From Vigna angularis (lineage: Eukaryota; Streptophyta; Magnoliopsida; Fabales; Fabaceae), in the NCBI RefSeq assembly GCF_016808095.1, contig NC_068974.1, forward strand, positions 27,388,825 through 27,452,824: a stretch of DNA of 64,000 nt, read 5' to 3'. A program made the position numbers and the translations under genes. Positions 46,535-57,400 of the stretch are shown here, one piece after another (positions within the stretch are counted from its first letter, which is position 1; each line of letters starts with the position of its first letter). The notes below the pieces were generated by a model. That model saw only the letters and a list, made by a program, of their open reading frames with translations. It had not been told where the DNA came from and did no database searches.

Positions 46535-47124
46535 AATTCTTAAGGCTTAATACCTCTTTTTGTCCCTCTTTATAAGGGAAATGTTCAAGTTCGTCCTACC
46601 TTTCTTAAAAAGTTCAATGTGGTCCCAAGTTGTGAAAAAAGTGTCCAATTTAATCCTTTTTGGTCACGGCGTTAAATATTTAACGATCCAGCTGACAGCG
46701 TGGACTGATCTGTGCAACGTGGCTGTTTACTTTCGTAACGTGTCAGTCATAGTGTTGTTAATTAAATTTCACGTGGCAGTGGCAGTGATTAAAAAATTCT
46801 GAGTTAGGGTTTGGGTTTTCGAAATCGCGATTTGGGGATAAGCATCTTGGAGGAACTGGAAATCCAAATTGGGTGATCTTGAAGGTGAAATCTACAGAGC
46901 AAATCCAATTCCGCAAATCAGGTTAGAGTTTACATTTGATAATTTGAAGTGTTTGAGGTTTTCCGATCTGTTTTCATTGTTGTCGCATTTCCAGGAGTTT
47001 AACTATGGGTGAAATTGTTTTGTGTGAAAAGTTGTCTTCTTTTGATGCATGATAGTGGTCCCATAGGTCTTACTTTAACTGAAATTAGTGGTCCCCCGTT
47101 TGCATTTGCAGGGTTCGGGTAGGG

Positions 47125-50100
47125 ATGTCTGATGACATGTTTCGGGTAGTGGTCCACCATGGTGGGACCTTGATCAAAGAAGTCCCCTTTAATTATATAG
47201 GCGGGGAGATAGTTAATTGGGACGTAGACCCCGATAAATGGTGTTATTTTGGAGTATTAGGTTCACTTAACCATATGGGTTGCATGCAAGTAGAAGAATT
47301 ATATTACAGTGTCCAAGATGTTCTACATAAGGTTGATGATGATAAAGGAGCTATGAACATGATGAATGTGGCTAAGTATTTGGGGAAAGTGAACCTGTAT
47401 GTTGTGCATGGGGTGGACGAAGCAACTATCTTAGAAAATGATGAGAATGAGATTCTTTTGCTATGTGAAGGTCATGCAGAGAGTGGTGAGAGTAGTGGCG
47501 TGGGAGGAGAAGCACATGTTGAGGGTGGTGAAGAAGGAATTACAGACGTAGTGGAGGGTGTAGTGGAGGTTCAGAATGACTATGCAGTGGATGTTGACAA
47601 TAAGGATGCACTGGATGTTGAGAATGACGATGCATTGGAGGTTCAGAAGGAGGATTTACTGGATGTTGACAATAAGGATGCACGGGATGTTGAGAATGAC
47701 GATGCATTGGAGGTTCAGAAGGAGGATTTACTGGATGTTGACAATGAGGATTGGTTGGATGTTGAGCATGACGATGCATTGGAGGTTGAGAAGGAGGATT
47801 CAGTGGATAATGAGGATGTTGAGCATGAGGATGCAGAAGATGATGAGGTTGCAGTGGAGGTTGAGAATGAGGATGAAGTTGAGGATGTAAGTGAAGAAGC
47901 ATTGGAAGTGGATAATGAGGCTGAAATTGAGATCGAAAGTGAACAAGTACTTCACGTGGACATTCAGGATGGAGGGGAGGTTGATAGTGAAGAAGAAGTG
48001 GAAGTGGAAGTGGAAGTGGAAGTGAACAGTGATGATGAAGTAGGAATGAATGATCTGAGTGGTGATGAATACGTGGATGAAGACAGTGAAAAAGAAACCC
48101 AACAATGTAGGGGTTTGTCAGATGATGATTGGGAGTCTGATAAGCTTTTAACTCCTGAAAATAGTGCAAGTGAGGAGGATGACAATGATGATACAATATA
48201 TGTAGGTCCTTTCCCAAAATATGCAAAACAGAAGTCCATGGCAGATTACAAGTGGGAAGTGGGCATTGTTTTTACTGACAGGGAAGAGTTTAAGGATGCT
48301 ATTAGAAGGTATGTTGTTCATGCTGGGAGGGATCTAAAATTTATCAAAAATGATAACCGTAGGGTGAGGGTGACATGCATAGGTGGCCAAGGTAAGTGCC
48401 CATGGCTAGCTTATTGTGGTTATTTGCCGTTACGAAAAATTTGGCAATTGAGGAAGATAATTGATACTCATAGTTGTAGTAGGCAACTTAATATTAAACT
48501 GATGAATGCTAAGTGGTTAAGTCAGGAAATAGATAGATCTTTAGTTGAGAATCCTAGTTTAAAGGTGAATGATATTCGTACTAAAGCATTAAGAAAATGG
48601 AATACAAATGTTTCAATATCCAAGGCAAGAAGGGCAAAGTTAATTGCCACAAGACAGGTTGAAGGAGATTTCAAAGAACAATATAAAAGGGTGTACGACT
48701 ATGGACATGAGCTGTTGAGGTGTAATCCAGGGTCAACAGTGCAGATTAAAGTTGACTCTCATAATGGTGACCCAATCTTTCAAAGAATGTATGTTTGTCT
48801 CAAAGCTTGTAAAGATAGTTTCATAAGCTGTAGGCCCATTATATGTTTAGATGGATGTTTTTTGAAAGGTGTTTACAAGGGGGAGCTGCTGACTGCTGTT
48901 GGTAGGGACCCAAACGATCAAATGCTACCCCTTGCCTATGCAGTAGTAGAAGTGGAGAACAAAGACAGCTGGACATGGTTTTTGCAATTGTTAATTGAAG
49001 ACCTCGGGGGCACTGACGTATGTGGAGGGTGCACATGGATGTCAGACCAGCAGAAGGTATAATGTGCAACGTATTTTCATTTTTAGTTAATGCTTTTGTA
49101 TAGGATATGGTTTTATTACTAAATTTAATTGTGCAGGGGTTAGTCTTAGCTATCCAGGAGCTTCTGCCTCGGGCAGAACAAAGATACTGTTTAAGGCACC
49201 TTTATGCAAACTTTAGGAAAATGTTTGGCGGGCAGGTATTAAAAAATCTGATGTGGAGTGCGGCAACCACCACATATCCCCAGGCTTGGGAGAGAGAAAT
49301 GCTGAAAATTAAAGAAGTCAATGTTGAAGCATATAAATACCTCATAGTCACTCCCCCTAGGTAACCCACTAGCCATTATATACACTTTAGTGTCACAAAT
49401 GCATTGTAACCCATTTGAGAATTCTTTTGTGCAACAGGTTTTGGTCAAGGTCTCGCTTCACAGGTCAACCAATGTGTGATACCCTTGATAACAACATCAC
49501 TGAAGCTTTCAACAGTGTTCTCATTCATGCAAGAGGAAAACCAATTATCACAATGATGGAGGATATCAGAGTGTATCTCATGAAAAGGTGGGCCACCAAT
49601 AGAAGCAAGGTGGCATATATGGACTTCACAATATGCCCAAAGATAAAGAACAGGCTTCAGAAAGAATGTAATTTGTCAAGATTTTGGCTGCCAAGGTAAT
49701 GTTATCACCACAGTTTATATACATTTTGTTATTTACATTCATTATTGATGTGCTTCATTGCTTTCAGCTGGGCTGCACGAAAGATCTTTGAGGTTAGGCA
49801 CAGTTCATCCGTTGGGAACAAGTTCACAGTGGATCTGAACACTAAAGAGTGTAGCTGCAGAAAGTGGATGATCAGTGGCATCCCATTCTGTCATGCAATT
49901 GCAGCAATGAACTACTGTAATGTTGATCCAGACAATTTTATACCCACTTGCTTAAGAAGATCCACATATGAAGAGGTGTATGCGTCCATAATTTTTCCAC
50001 TCAATGGTCCCCAACTATGGCAAACCACAAATTTCAATGATGTACTACCACCACTGATAAGGAAGTTGCCTGGGAGGCCAAAGAAAAAACGGAAGTTGGA

Positions 50101-50375
50101 GGCATGGGAGTTAACTAAGGACAACACTCAAATGCGTGTTGGAGCATAGGAAAAAGTGTACCATTTGCCGTCAGACAAAGCACAACAGGAATAACTGCCC
50201 TTTACAGCCCCAACCACCAGAAGCAACCCAACCACCAGAAGCAACCCAGCCACCAGAAGCAACCCAGCCAACACAAACAACCCAGTCACCAGAAACAACA
50301 CAACCATCACAGCCACCTCCAAGTTCCCAATCATCCCGTTCAACAAAATTCAGAGTTAGAAGAAAAGATAGATAG
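47125..50375 (+). CDS. mudrA-like: MuDR-type MULE transposase (four coding exons; probable late frameshift)
   Basis: Inferred exons: 47125-49056, 49137-49360, 49438-49695 and 49768-50375, all with GT-AG borders and phases that join correctly. A leader intron (46922-47111) is also likely. The product is about 930 residues before the frame problem. Order of parts: N-terminal region (1-110); a long acidic stretch with three 24-residue repeats (about 155-225); the MuDR DNA-binding region (FTDREEFKDAIRRYVVHAGR, CPWLAYCGY); the MULE transposase core with ICLDGCFLKGVYKGELLTAV and SDQQK|GLVLAIQ across intron 1; then RYCLRHLYANF. A SWIM zinc finger follows (CSCRKWMISGIPFCHAI). The frame stops at 50149, but the next frame carries a CCHC knuckle CTICRQTKHNRNNC and PPEAT repeats to 50375, so one base appears lost near 50140. 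The protein would act in the nucleus on the TIRs. Confidence 0.88.
47591..47806 (+). repeat. 72 bp tandem repeat in transposase exon 1
   Basis: Three in-frame copies start at 47591, 47663 and 47735; each encodes a 24-residue acidic unit around DVENDDALEVQKEDLLDVDN. The first two are nearly identical and the third diverges towards its end. A wider acidic, valine-spaced region continues to about 48200. Confidence 0.88.
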
Positions 50376-50853
50376 ATAGATGAATTGGTTTATTATGTAT
50401 TGTACTATCTTTATTTTGGTCACAGACATGTATTGTCTCTTTAGATGAATTGGAGGTTATATGTATTCACTATCATGTACTTTGGTAACAAACATGTACT
50501 GCCTTTATTTAATGAATCAAAGTGGTTTCATCATGTTTTGGTCAAAGCTTGTACTTAGATTTGTAATATGTGTCATTAGTCATCATCATATGCATTATTG
50601 GGTTGATCTATTTCAATATTTTTAAACCAAATGGGTGACTGATTCGAATAATCTCCACTGAATTTAACTTCATCTATTCTATTTTTAAACCAAATGGGGG
50701 ACTGATTCCAACATTTTGTACATTGCATTGCATAAGTAATGTTACACCAACCAAAACACCTTTGCATTGTCAACGTACTTTTTTCAAGCATCCAAATACA
50801 TAACAGTATTAAGCCAACTTATAACAAACACCCAAATTCACGATCTAACTAAA

Positions 50854-51344
50854 TCAACCTAAACACAACTTGAAAATGACAAAGTCAACCACAATACACA
50901 CACACAAAGCTACAACTAACAACTTCATCCTTTTCTGCATTTTCTGCAAATCCTTCACTGCATTTTCCAGCTCACTTATTCTCTTCAGAATTGTGCAATC
51001 TTTTTCATCCACGTTGTCTTCACAACACCACTTGAAAAAGTTACAGCAGCTCCCAATTGAAGATCCACCCTGTTATTCACCATGTTAGGGAATCTATGAA
51101 CAAATGCATCAAATCAACTCAAGAAATCATTAACTGAGAAGGGTATACTTCAAACCTTGTAATGAGGACAACCCCAAAAATTTCTCCCAGCATTCTTCGT
51201 AGTTCTGGCCACTTTGATTACTGCAGTATCACCACAGTAACAAGTAGGGATTAACCCACCTCCCATACAAGCACCACCATGGGACAAACGGGAAGATCCT
51301 TTGGGCCAACTTTTCGAAAACGAAGAACACCCTTGGGAACCCAT
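50854..51344 (-). CDS. GRF zinc-finger, coiled-coil, tail-anchored protein of the MULE (mudrB position)
   Basis: Inferred exons 51344-51156 and 51069-50854 (minus strand, intron 51155-51070 with GTTTGAAG and AACAG borders, phase 0), giving about 134 residues. An in-frame stop lies 11 codons upstream of ATG 51344. Residues about 34-63 form a GRF-type zinc finger: CYCGDTAVIKVARTTKNAGR, then NFWGCPHYK; further Cys follow in exon 2 (CCNFFKWCCED). A short helical, probably coiled-coil segment follows (ILKRISELENAVKDLQKMQK), then a hydrophobic C-terminal segment LLVVALCVCIVVDFVIF, likely a membrane anchor. Many plant genomes encode such small GRF proteins (At4g04775-like) of unknown function. GRF fingers bind single-stranded nucleic acid in other proteins (family knowledge). 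The gene starts close to the right TIR, which probably drives it. Confidence 0.8.
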
Positions 51345-51676
51345 TCCTATGTCTCCCCAAACACTTCCCAATCCTCAAAGACCGATTCGGAGGAAACCAA
51401 ACCCTATGCCTTTACTTAATGAAAATCACTGCCGCCACGTCAAATTTAATGAAAAACACTGTGACTGCCACGTGACGAAGGTAAACAGCCACATTGCACA
51501 GATCAGTCCACGCTGTCAGCTGGATCGTTAAATATTTAACGCCGTGACCAAAAAGGATTAAATTGGACACTTTTTTCACAACTTGGGACCACATTGAACT
51601 TTTTAAAAAAGGTAGGACGAACTTGAACATTTCCCTTATAAAGAGGGACAAAAAGAGGTATTAAGCCAATTCTTAA

Positions 51677-52238
51677 TTAGGTAACTTCTGGATGGGTGAA
51701 AATAATATTTGAATACGATTTTTGAACAAATATCCATATCAACGGTATATGAACATGACTTAAAGGTTTACGAAATTCAAATCAAAGGTCTTTTATTTAA
51801 AATTTATATTTTGATTTATTTTAAACGAAATTATTTATTAAATTGTAGTAATTAATTTTATTTAAATTTCATATGTTTTTCAATTTTAATTCATGTCCAT
51901 AGCTTATTTTAAAAACTCTAAAAGATTCACACAAAAAAATACAGAAAAATAAAATCGCGTGCATTTCTAATTTCTAATCTTAATATAAATTCAACATATA
52001 AAATAAAAATAAGAACACAAATAAAAAGAAAAATATACTAACATAAAAGAGGATAAAAATATTAGAACACAAAGATAACATAAAATTCAAGAAATCAAAT
52101 TTGTCAAAACTTTCAAAAACATAAGTCTAGAGTAAAAGAAAACAAAGAGGGATAAGGAATAGAATCACTATATAAAAAGTCATGTAGAGATAAAAAAAAG
52201 AAAATATAAATCAAAATTAATTATATAAGAATAAATAT
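51677..52238. other. AT-rich spacer
   Basis: No gene or element ends seen beyond the MULE target duplication. Confidence 0.6.
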
Positions 52239-52333
52239 TGTAACATCCCATAATTTCACACTTGATAATTCATAATTGATATATTGTAGCATTACAGTAA
52301 CATCTTTTAATCTCACACTTGATAATTCATAGT

Positions 52334-52394
<61 letters not shown>

Positions 52395-54461
52395 TTAAAC
52401 TCAGATTTCAATTATAAACTCATAAATATAACTCGAATTCTTCTAATTTATTCTTCTATCTCTTTCTTCATTGGCACTGAATCAGACGACATTCCTCCAT
52501 CTGCTCCCATATAATGAATTATACGATTATCGCACATACACAAACACAAACAAGTAGGGTGAGCTAACATGCAACCAATCATTTATAAAACATGCCTAAT
52601 TACTTTGATACACTCAACAAACCTCATATAATAATTATGTCAGACACCCTCATACCATCATACAACAAGCACATCATAGATACTCATACCATCATACAAC
52701 AATCGCATCATAGATAATCATCCATTACTTTGATACACTCAACAAACCTCATATAATAATTATGTCAGACACCCTCATACCATCATACAACAATTGCATC
52801 ATAGATACTTATATCATCATACAACAATCGCATCATAGATACTCATCACACAATACCACAATTACTAATAGACACTCATCCCACAATACTTAACAGACAC
52901 TCGTTCCACATTACTCAATAGACACTCATTCCACAATACCCAATAGACACTTATTCCACAATACCCAATAGACACTCATTCCGATGATATGTTGATGAGC
53001 GATCACGGGAGGTTTTGCACTTGCGGTGCCTTCTACTTCCTCTTACAAATACACTTCCAAAATACTTCATACAATCCACAAGGTTAGTCCTCAACACTAT
53101 GTCCAAAACCGGCACATAGACCAGGACCTCCTGCCCCTCTCACCACATAATTCATCCTTCTCTACTTGAGACTGGATGATTATTAGAGTATCAGGATAAC
53201 CTCCAACTACAGGACCCTCAACATCAACATATACACAAATACCATATCATTATTGAATCTCTCCGCGAGACTCATACCATACTCATATTCCTCAACTCAC
53301 ATTATACCCTTACAAAATCTCGCCATAATACTCATATAATGTTCAGATGCATAAATTCAAATCCAATATAATAAAATCCAATCATCGCAAAAATCATACA
53401 AAATGAATATATCACAATAAATTAACAATACTAAAATATCATCATAAATGGTCACCGGAGAAGAATCAAATGTTTGACGAAACAAACTCACCATAAACGC
53501 CAGTACATATGACTAGTCACAACTTACTGGATTTGACCAGGGCTACTCTATGATCAAGGATGTACCAACTCCGGTTTTTAAGATTCCTCTATCCTACCAT
53601 CACAATTATAATTCATAATTCCATATCTACCACAATAACATGAATTCATCAGACATTTTCATTCCAACGAGATATATTGCACAATAATTTAACAGTACAT
53701 AATCTGTTCAACAAGATTTAAGTTAAAAACTTCTCGAGTAGACTTCCAGGAAAGAGAGGTGCGTCACAATGGACAACTTAAGTACCAAGTCTTTCCTTAG
53801 CCAAAGTGTTCCTCAACTAGTTTTAACAAATTTCTTATTTACAGATTCAAAACAACAACATATAATATTAGCACAGAAATTCACTATAGACAGATATACA
53901 GTAAGCACCTATGTTTTTCATTAATAGTATTCACAGAGAATTTCAAGACATGAATAGTAATAAAACAATACTAAATCATAATATAAAAGGTTAGAAAGGT
54001 TAGCTCCCCTACCTCTATTCCAGACTTAATCTCTTGCTCAAAATTTGTTTCCTCGAAAACCCTCCAGAACCTCTACTCTTCTTGCAACTAAATTTTTTTT
54101 CCTAACTCTTTCTTCTCTATTTCTCAAGCTTTTTCACTTGATTCTTCTTCTCTTTGTGCAGAATAGCCTCCCCTCTCATGGCTATTTATAGTCCAAAAAT
54201 TTTACTATTCACCAATTTTTTAATATTATTTATTATATGAATATTTTAATCACCACTTGACATATTGGATTCCTCAATAATGCCTTAAAATCTGAGTGCT
54301 CTTTATCCACTATCAATATTTTAATTAATTTTTTTTTTAATTTTTTTTTTAAAGAAAAAGGAAGAAAAGAGTTTGAACCCATGTTCTTGAAATCACCACA
54401 ATTTTCTACCAATTAAGCTACTAAAATTTCTTATTTAGCTTTCCACATTTTATTTTTTACA
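52239..54461 (-). mobile_element. Probable solo LTR of a gypsy-type element
   Basis: Begins TGTAACATCCCATAAT, like the 3' end of the gypsy LTRs here. It shares landmarks with them at matching relative places (ACCTCCTGCCC, TCTCTACTTGAGA, TATCAGGATAACCTCCAA). No gag-pol follows. A TATA-like CTATAAATAG on the minus strand lies at about 54183-54192. The right boundary at TTTTTTACA (54461) is a guess by analogy, and the outer 5-mers (AATAT, TAAAC) do not match. It contains (TA)n at 52336-52391. Confidence 0.6.
52590..52990. repeat. Tandem duplications inside the solo-LTR-like region
   Basis: A segment of about 75 bp (TTACTTTGATACACTCAACA...) occurs at about 52592 and 52722. Units of ATCATACAACAATCGCATCA type follow. 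About five units of roughly 26 bp around AGACACTCATTCCACAATAC lie at 52865-52985. Confidence 0.75.
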
Positions 54462-54469
54462 TAAACTTA

Positions 54470-57400
54470 TTATATTTTCCATTCACAAAGAAATCTAGTA
54501 ATAAAATTGTTACTATTAAGGTAAATATTTTTTATGGGTCTTATAAATATAACTAATATTTTTTTAAAATAAAATTATAATTTATTGAAAAAAAAAGTTT
54601 TAACTCGTTAAATATCATTTTTAATACTAATAAAAATGAAGAAACATCGATAATAATTTAATTAAATTTTATTTTGGAATATAAAATTATAATTAACTTA
54701 ATAGAGGAACATTATGTTAAAAGGGAGCAAATTGATTAGTAACGTGTTTTTATGATGTTTCAAAAGTGTTTGATTGGTTTTTGATAAAAAATTAAAAATT
54801 CTCGACCTTAACTAGTTATTGAATCTGTTAAAATGCATGTCAAAAAATGTTTATTCATTGTTTTAATCGATTATATTAAAATCATAATCGATTAAAAATA
54901 ACATAAACATATTTTTGAATATACATGGGTCTTGTCTTCATTTTGGAGCGAAAAATAGAATGGATTTGTGAAGCAAGAAAGGTCAAGAAGCATTCTTGGA
55001 GAATAAAGAACCTTAATATATGGAAATCAAAGACAAAAAACTTTCAAGCATGGTTGGATGTAAATGAGTGGTGAATTAGTTTGGTTTTTAGTTTAACATC
55101 TACAGTTGAGGTGTTTTTTTCTTTTATTTTTATTTGTTGTAAACTTGATCATTAGTGTGTGTACTTGTTGTGAAGCCAAGTTAAAGATAATTGTGCGAAA
55201 TATCACTTTAAATAGTCATTTTTTATTGTTAGAGATTAAGGTTGCATAGGTGAACTTGTAATTCTATAATCTCTGCATTTTTATAGTGTATTTCCTTCCA
55301 AACTCAGTTTGTTTGGAAGAAGAGACTTAACATATGCTTATTTCATTTAAACTGGTATAAAATTTTGTGTGAATCTTATCTTTCTTTCTTTACTTGTTTT
55401 TACATATTTAATTGATAGAGAAAGTTCATATTTGAAAAATGTAGTATATGGTTATGTTTTAATTACGAAATAACATGTTTTTGTAGTCAATAATTTTTTT
55501 TATAATAAATATCTTTTGCCTATGTTTCATGAAGTATAGGCTTTTTTGCTTTTCTTTATCATGGATTTAGTACCATCTCCTCATGAATTGTATTTTTATA
55601 TGTTTATCCTTTTCTTTAATAAAAAATGATAAATGTGTTTTGCAGTGCTAGGTTACTTGAAATGTCCAAGTACATCACGGTGTGTAATATGAACTTATTT
55701 GTAGTTCATATAATGTGTTATAAATTACTATTGACTTTTAGTGTTATTAATAAATATTATATCTTATTCGATAAATTTTCACTTCATTGTATAATCTACA
55801 TAGGTATTTAGTTTTTCATTGAAACTATTAAAATCATATTATTGTTTTTGTTTCAACAAATTAACTTAGTTTAATTTCTTATATTAATGCAATTGAAAAC
55901 AAGAAAGTTATAAACGTGGCTATTATGTCATTGAAGTTATATCATAACTTTCTTAGTATTATTGATTATTGGAAGTGGGTATTAAAACACTCTAAATATT
56001 ATGAAAAACCGATTATAGGTTTCGTATATGTTATTGTGATAAAAAAAACAATATTGATTTCATATTTTTGGGTTTTTGTTGATGACGAACCATTGAACAC
56101 AAATAGAAAAGAGATTCCAGACAAATGGACAAGACATTTTCTATGTATTAGAAAATAGCATTAGTTATGGTTTAAACTTATGAGTGATACTTATACATTG
56201 TCATTTCATATAACTACTTTACTTTTTATTAGCAGTTATGATTAGTTTAGTTATGTTTTAATCCTTTTACATTGAAACGTTACAGTACTTAATTGGCCAA
56301 GTTTTGCTATTCATTAGTCTAGATCAACCCTGAAATATATTTTATTGGCAATATTGTTTGGTATTTTAAGTTTACTTACAATATGGTATCTTAAAAGTAA
56401 TGCGATACATTACATTATATTAATTGTTGTTTTAACCGATATAATATATACTTATATATCGTGCTTTGTGACTATATGAGACACATTAAGTGTTATAATG
56501 TGTCGCGTCTTCTCTATTAGATTGGACATATTACATCAGTAGGATAACATAACCAATGTAATATGTTTATTTCATATTCTCATTTCCTTTTAACACTTTT
56601 TCAAAAGATGTTACATAGGTGAGTATTTATGATCGTTACAATTTTTATATATATTATATGTGTTCTAAAATCAATGTAGGATAATCTCACTTTTTACATC
56701 GGATAAGAAATCAATGTAATCTTATGAATAATTGATATAAATATGTTTTTAATAATATTCATATTTCTTTTATAAATTTTCTTCTAATAATTTCTTACAT
56801 TATTTAGGTTTTGAAATATTTTTTATAGTTTTTAAAATTATTTACGCTTTGAATTGATTACTTTTTACTATGAAATGTCTTTTTCATTTATTCAAGTTTT
56901 AATGACAATATATCTCAATTCTAGCATTTCTTTTCCTATTAATTCATTTTATTTCTTTCCAATTTGTTCTTAACTTTGATTCATACAACTCCTAAGTTTG
57001 TTTCACAAATCAAACTTCTTTCGGACAAGTGAATATATATATATAAAGAAATTCTATGCATTCGTTTTATGTTTTTTTGATAAAAATAATACATATTAAA
57101 AAGTTTCACATCACGTAAGAAAGTTATTGATATTAACTATATAATAAACTTAAGGTCTATTATATTTAAATATTCTAGTTAAAAATATTTTAAATTTATA
57201 TTTAACTTTTCTTAATACTTTTGAGATAGAATTTTGTAATATTTAGATTAAAATTATTTCTTTTGAGAGTATAAATATATTTAGAATCAAATAATATGAA
57301 ATCATAGTTTATGTTATAAACTTTTCACATATTATTATTTTCTTATTGTCATTAAACAACCGTTGTAATATTTTATCCGATTTTGTATTGATTGTTTTTA

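Larger units (their letters stand above)
46544..51667. mobile_element. Autonomous Mutator-like element (MULE) with two convergent genes
   Basis: A 5124 bp element. Terminal inverted repeats of about 275 bp (46544-46820 and 51392-51667) begin GGCTTAATACCTC and contain matching blocks such as CGTTAAATATTTAACG and GGGAAATGTTCAAGTTCGTC. A perfect 9 bp target duplication AATTCTTAA flanks it (46535-46543 and 51668-51676). It encodes a MuDR-type transposase reading rightward from the left TIR and a small GRF zinc-finger protein reading leftward from the right TIR, an arrangement like maize MuDR (mudrA/mudrB). The short intergenic gap (50376-50853) contains a 28 bp direct repeat (about 50617 and 50680). 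Apart from one apparent base loss near the end of the transposase gene it looks intact. Confidence 0.93.

Noticed and set aside
47540..48226. Minus-strand frame of 228 codons, rich in His, Pro and Leu
   Set aside because: It is the complement of the acidic repeat region of the transposase exon; composition follows the repeats and no domain is present.
55626..56158. Two small plus-strand frames in the AT-rich region
   Set aside because: AT-driven amino-acid composition and no domains or signals.
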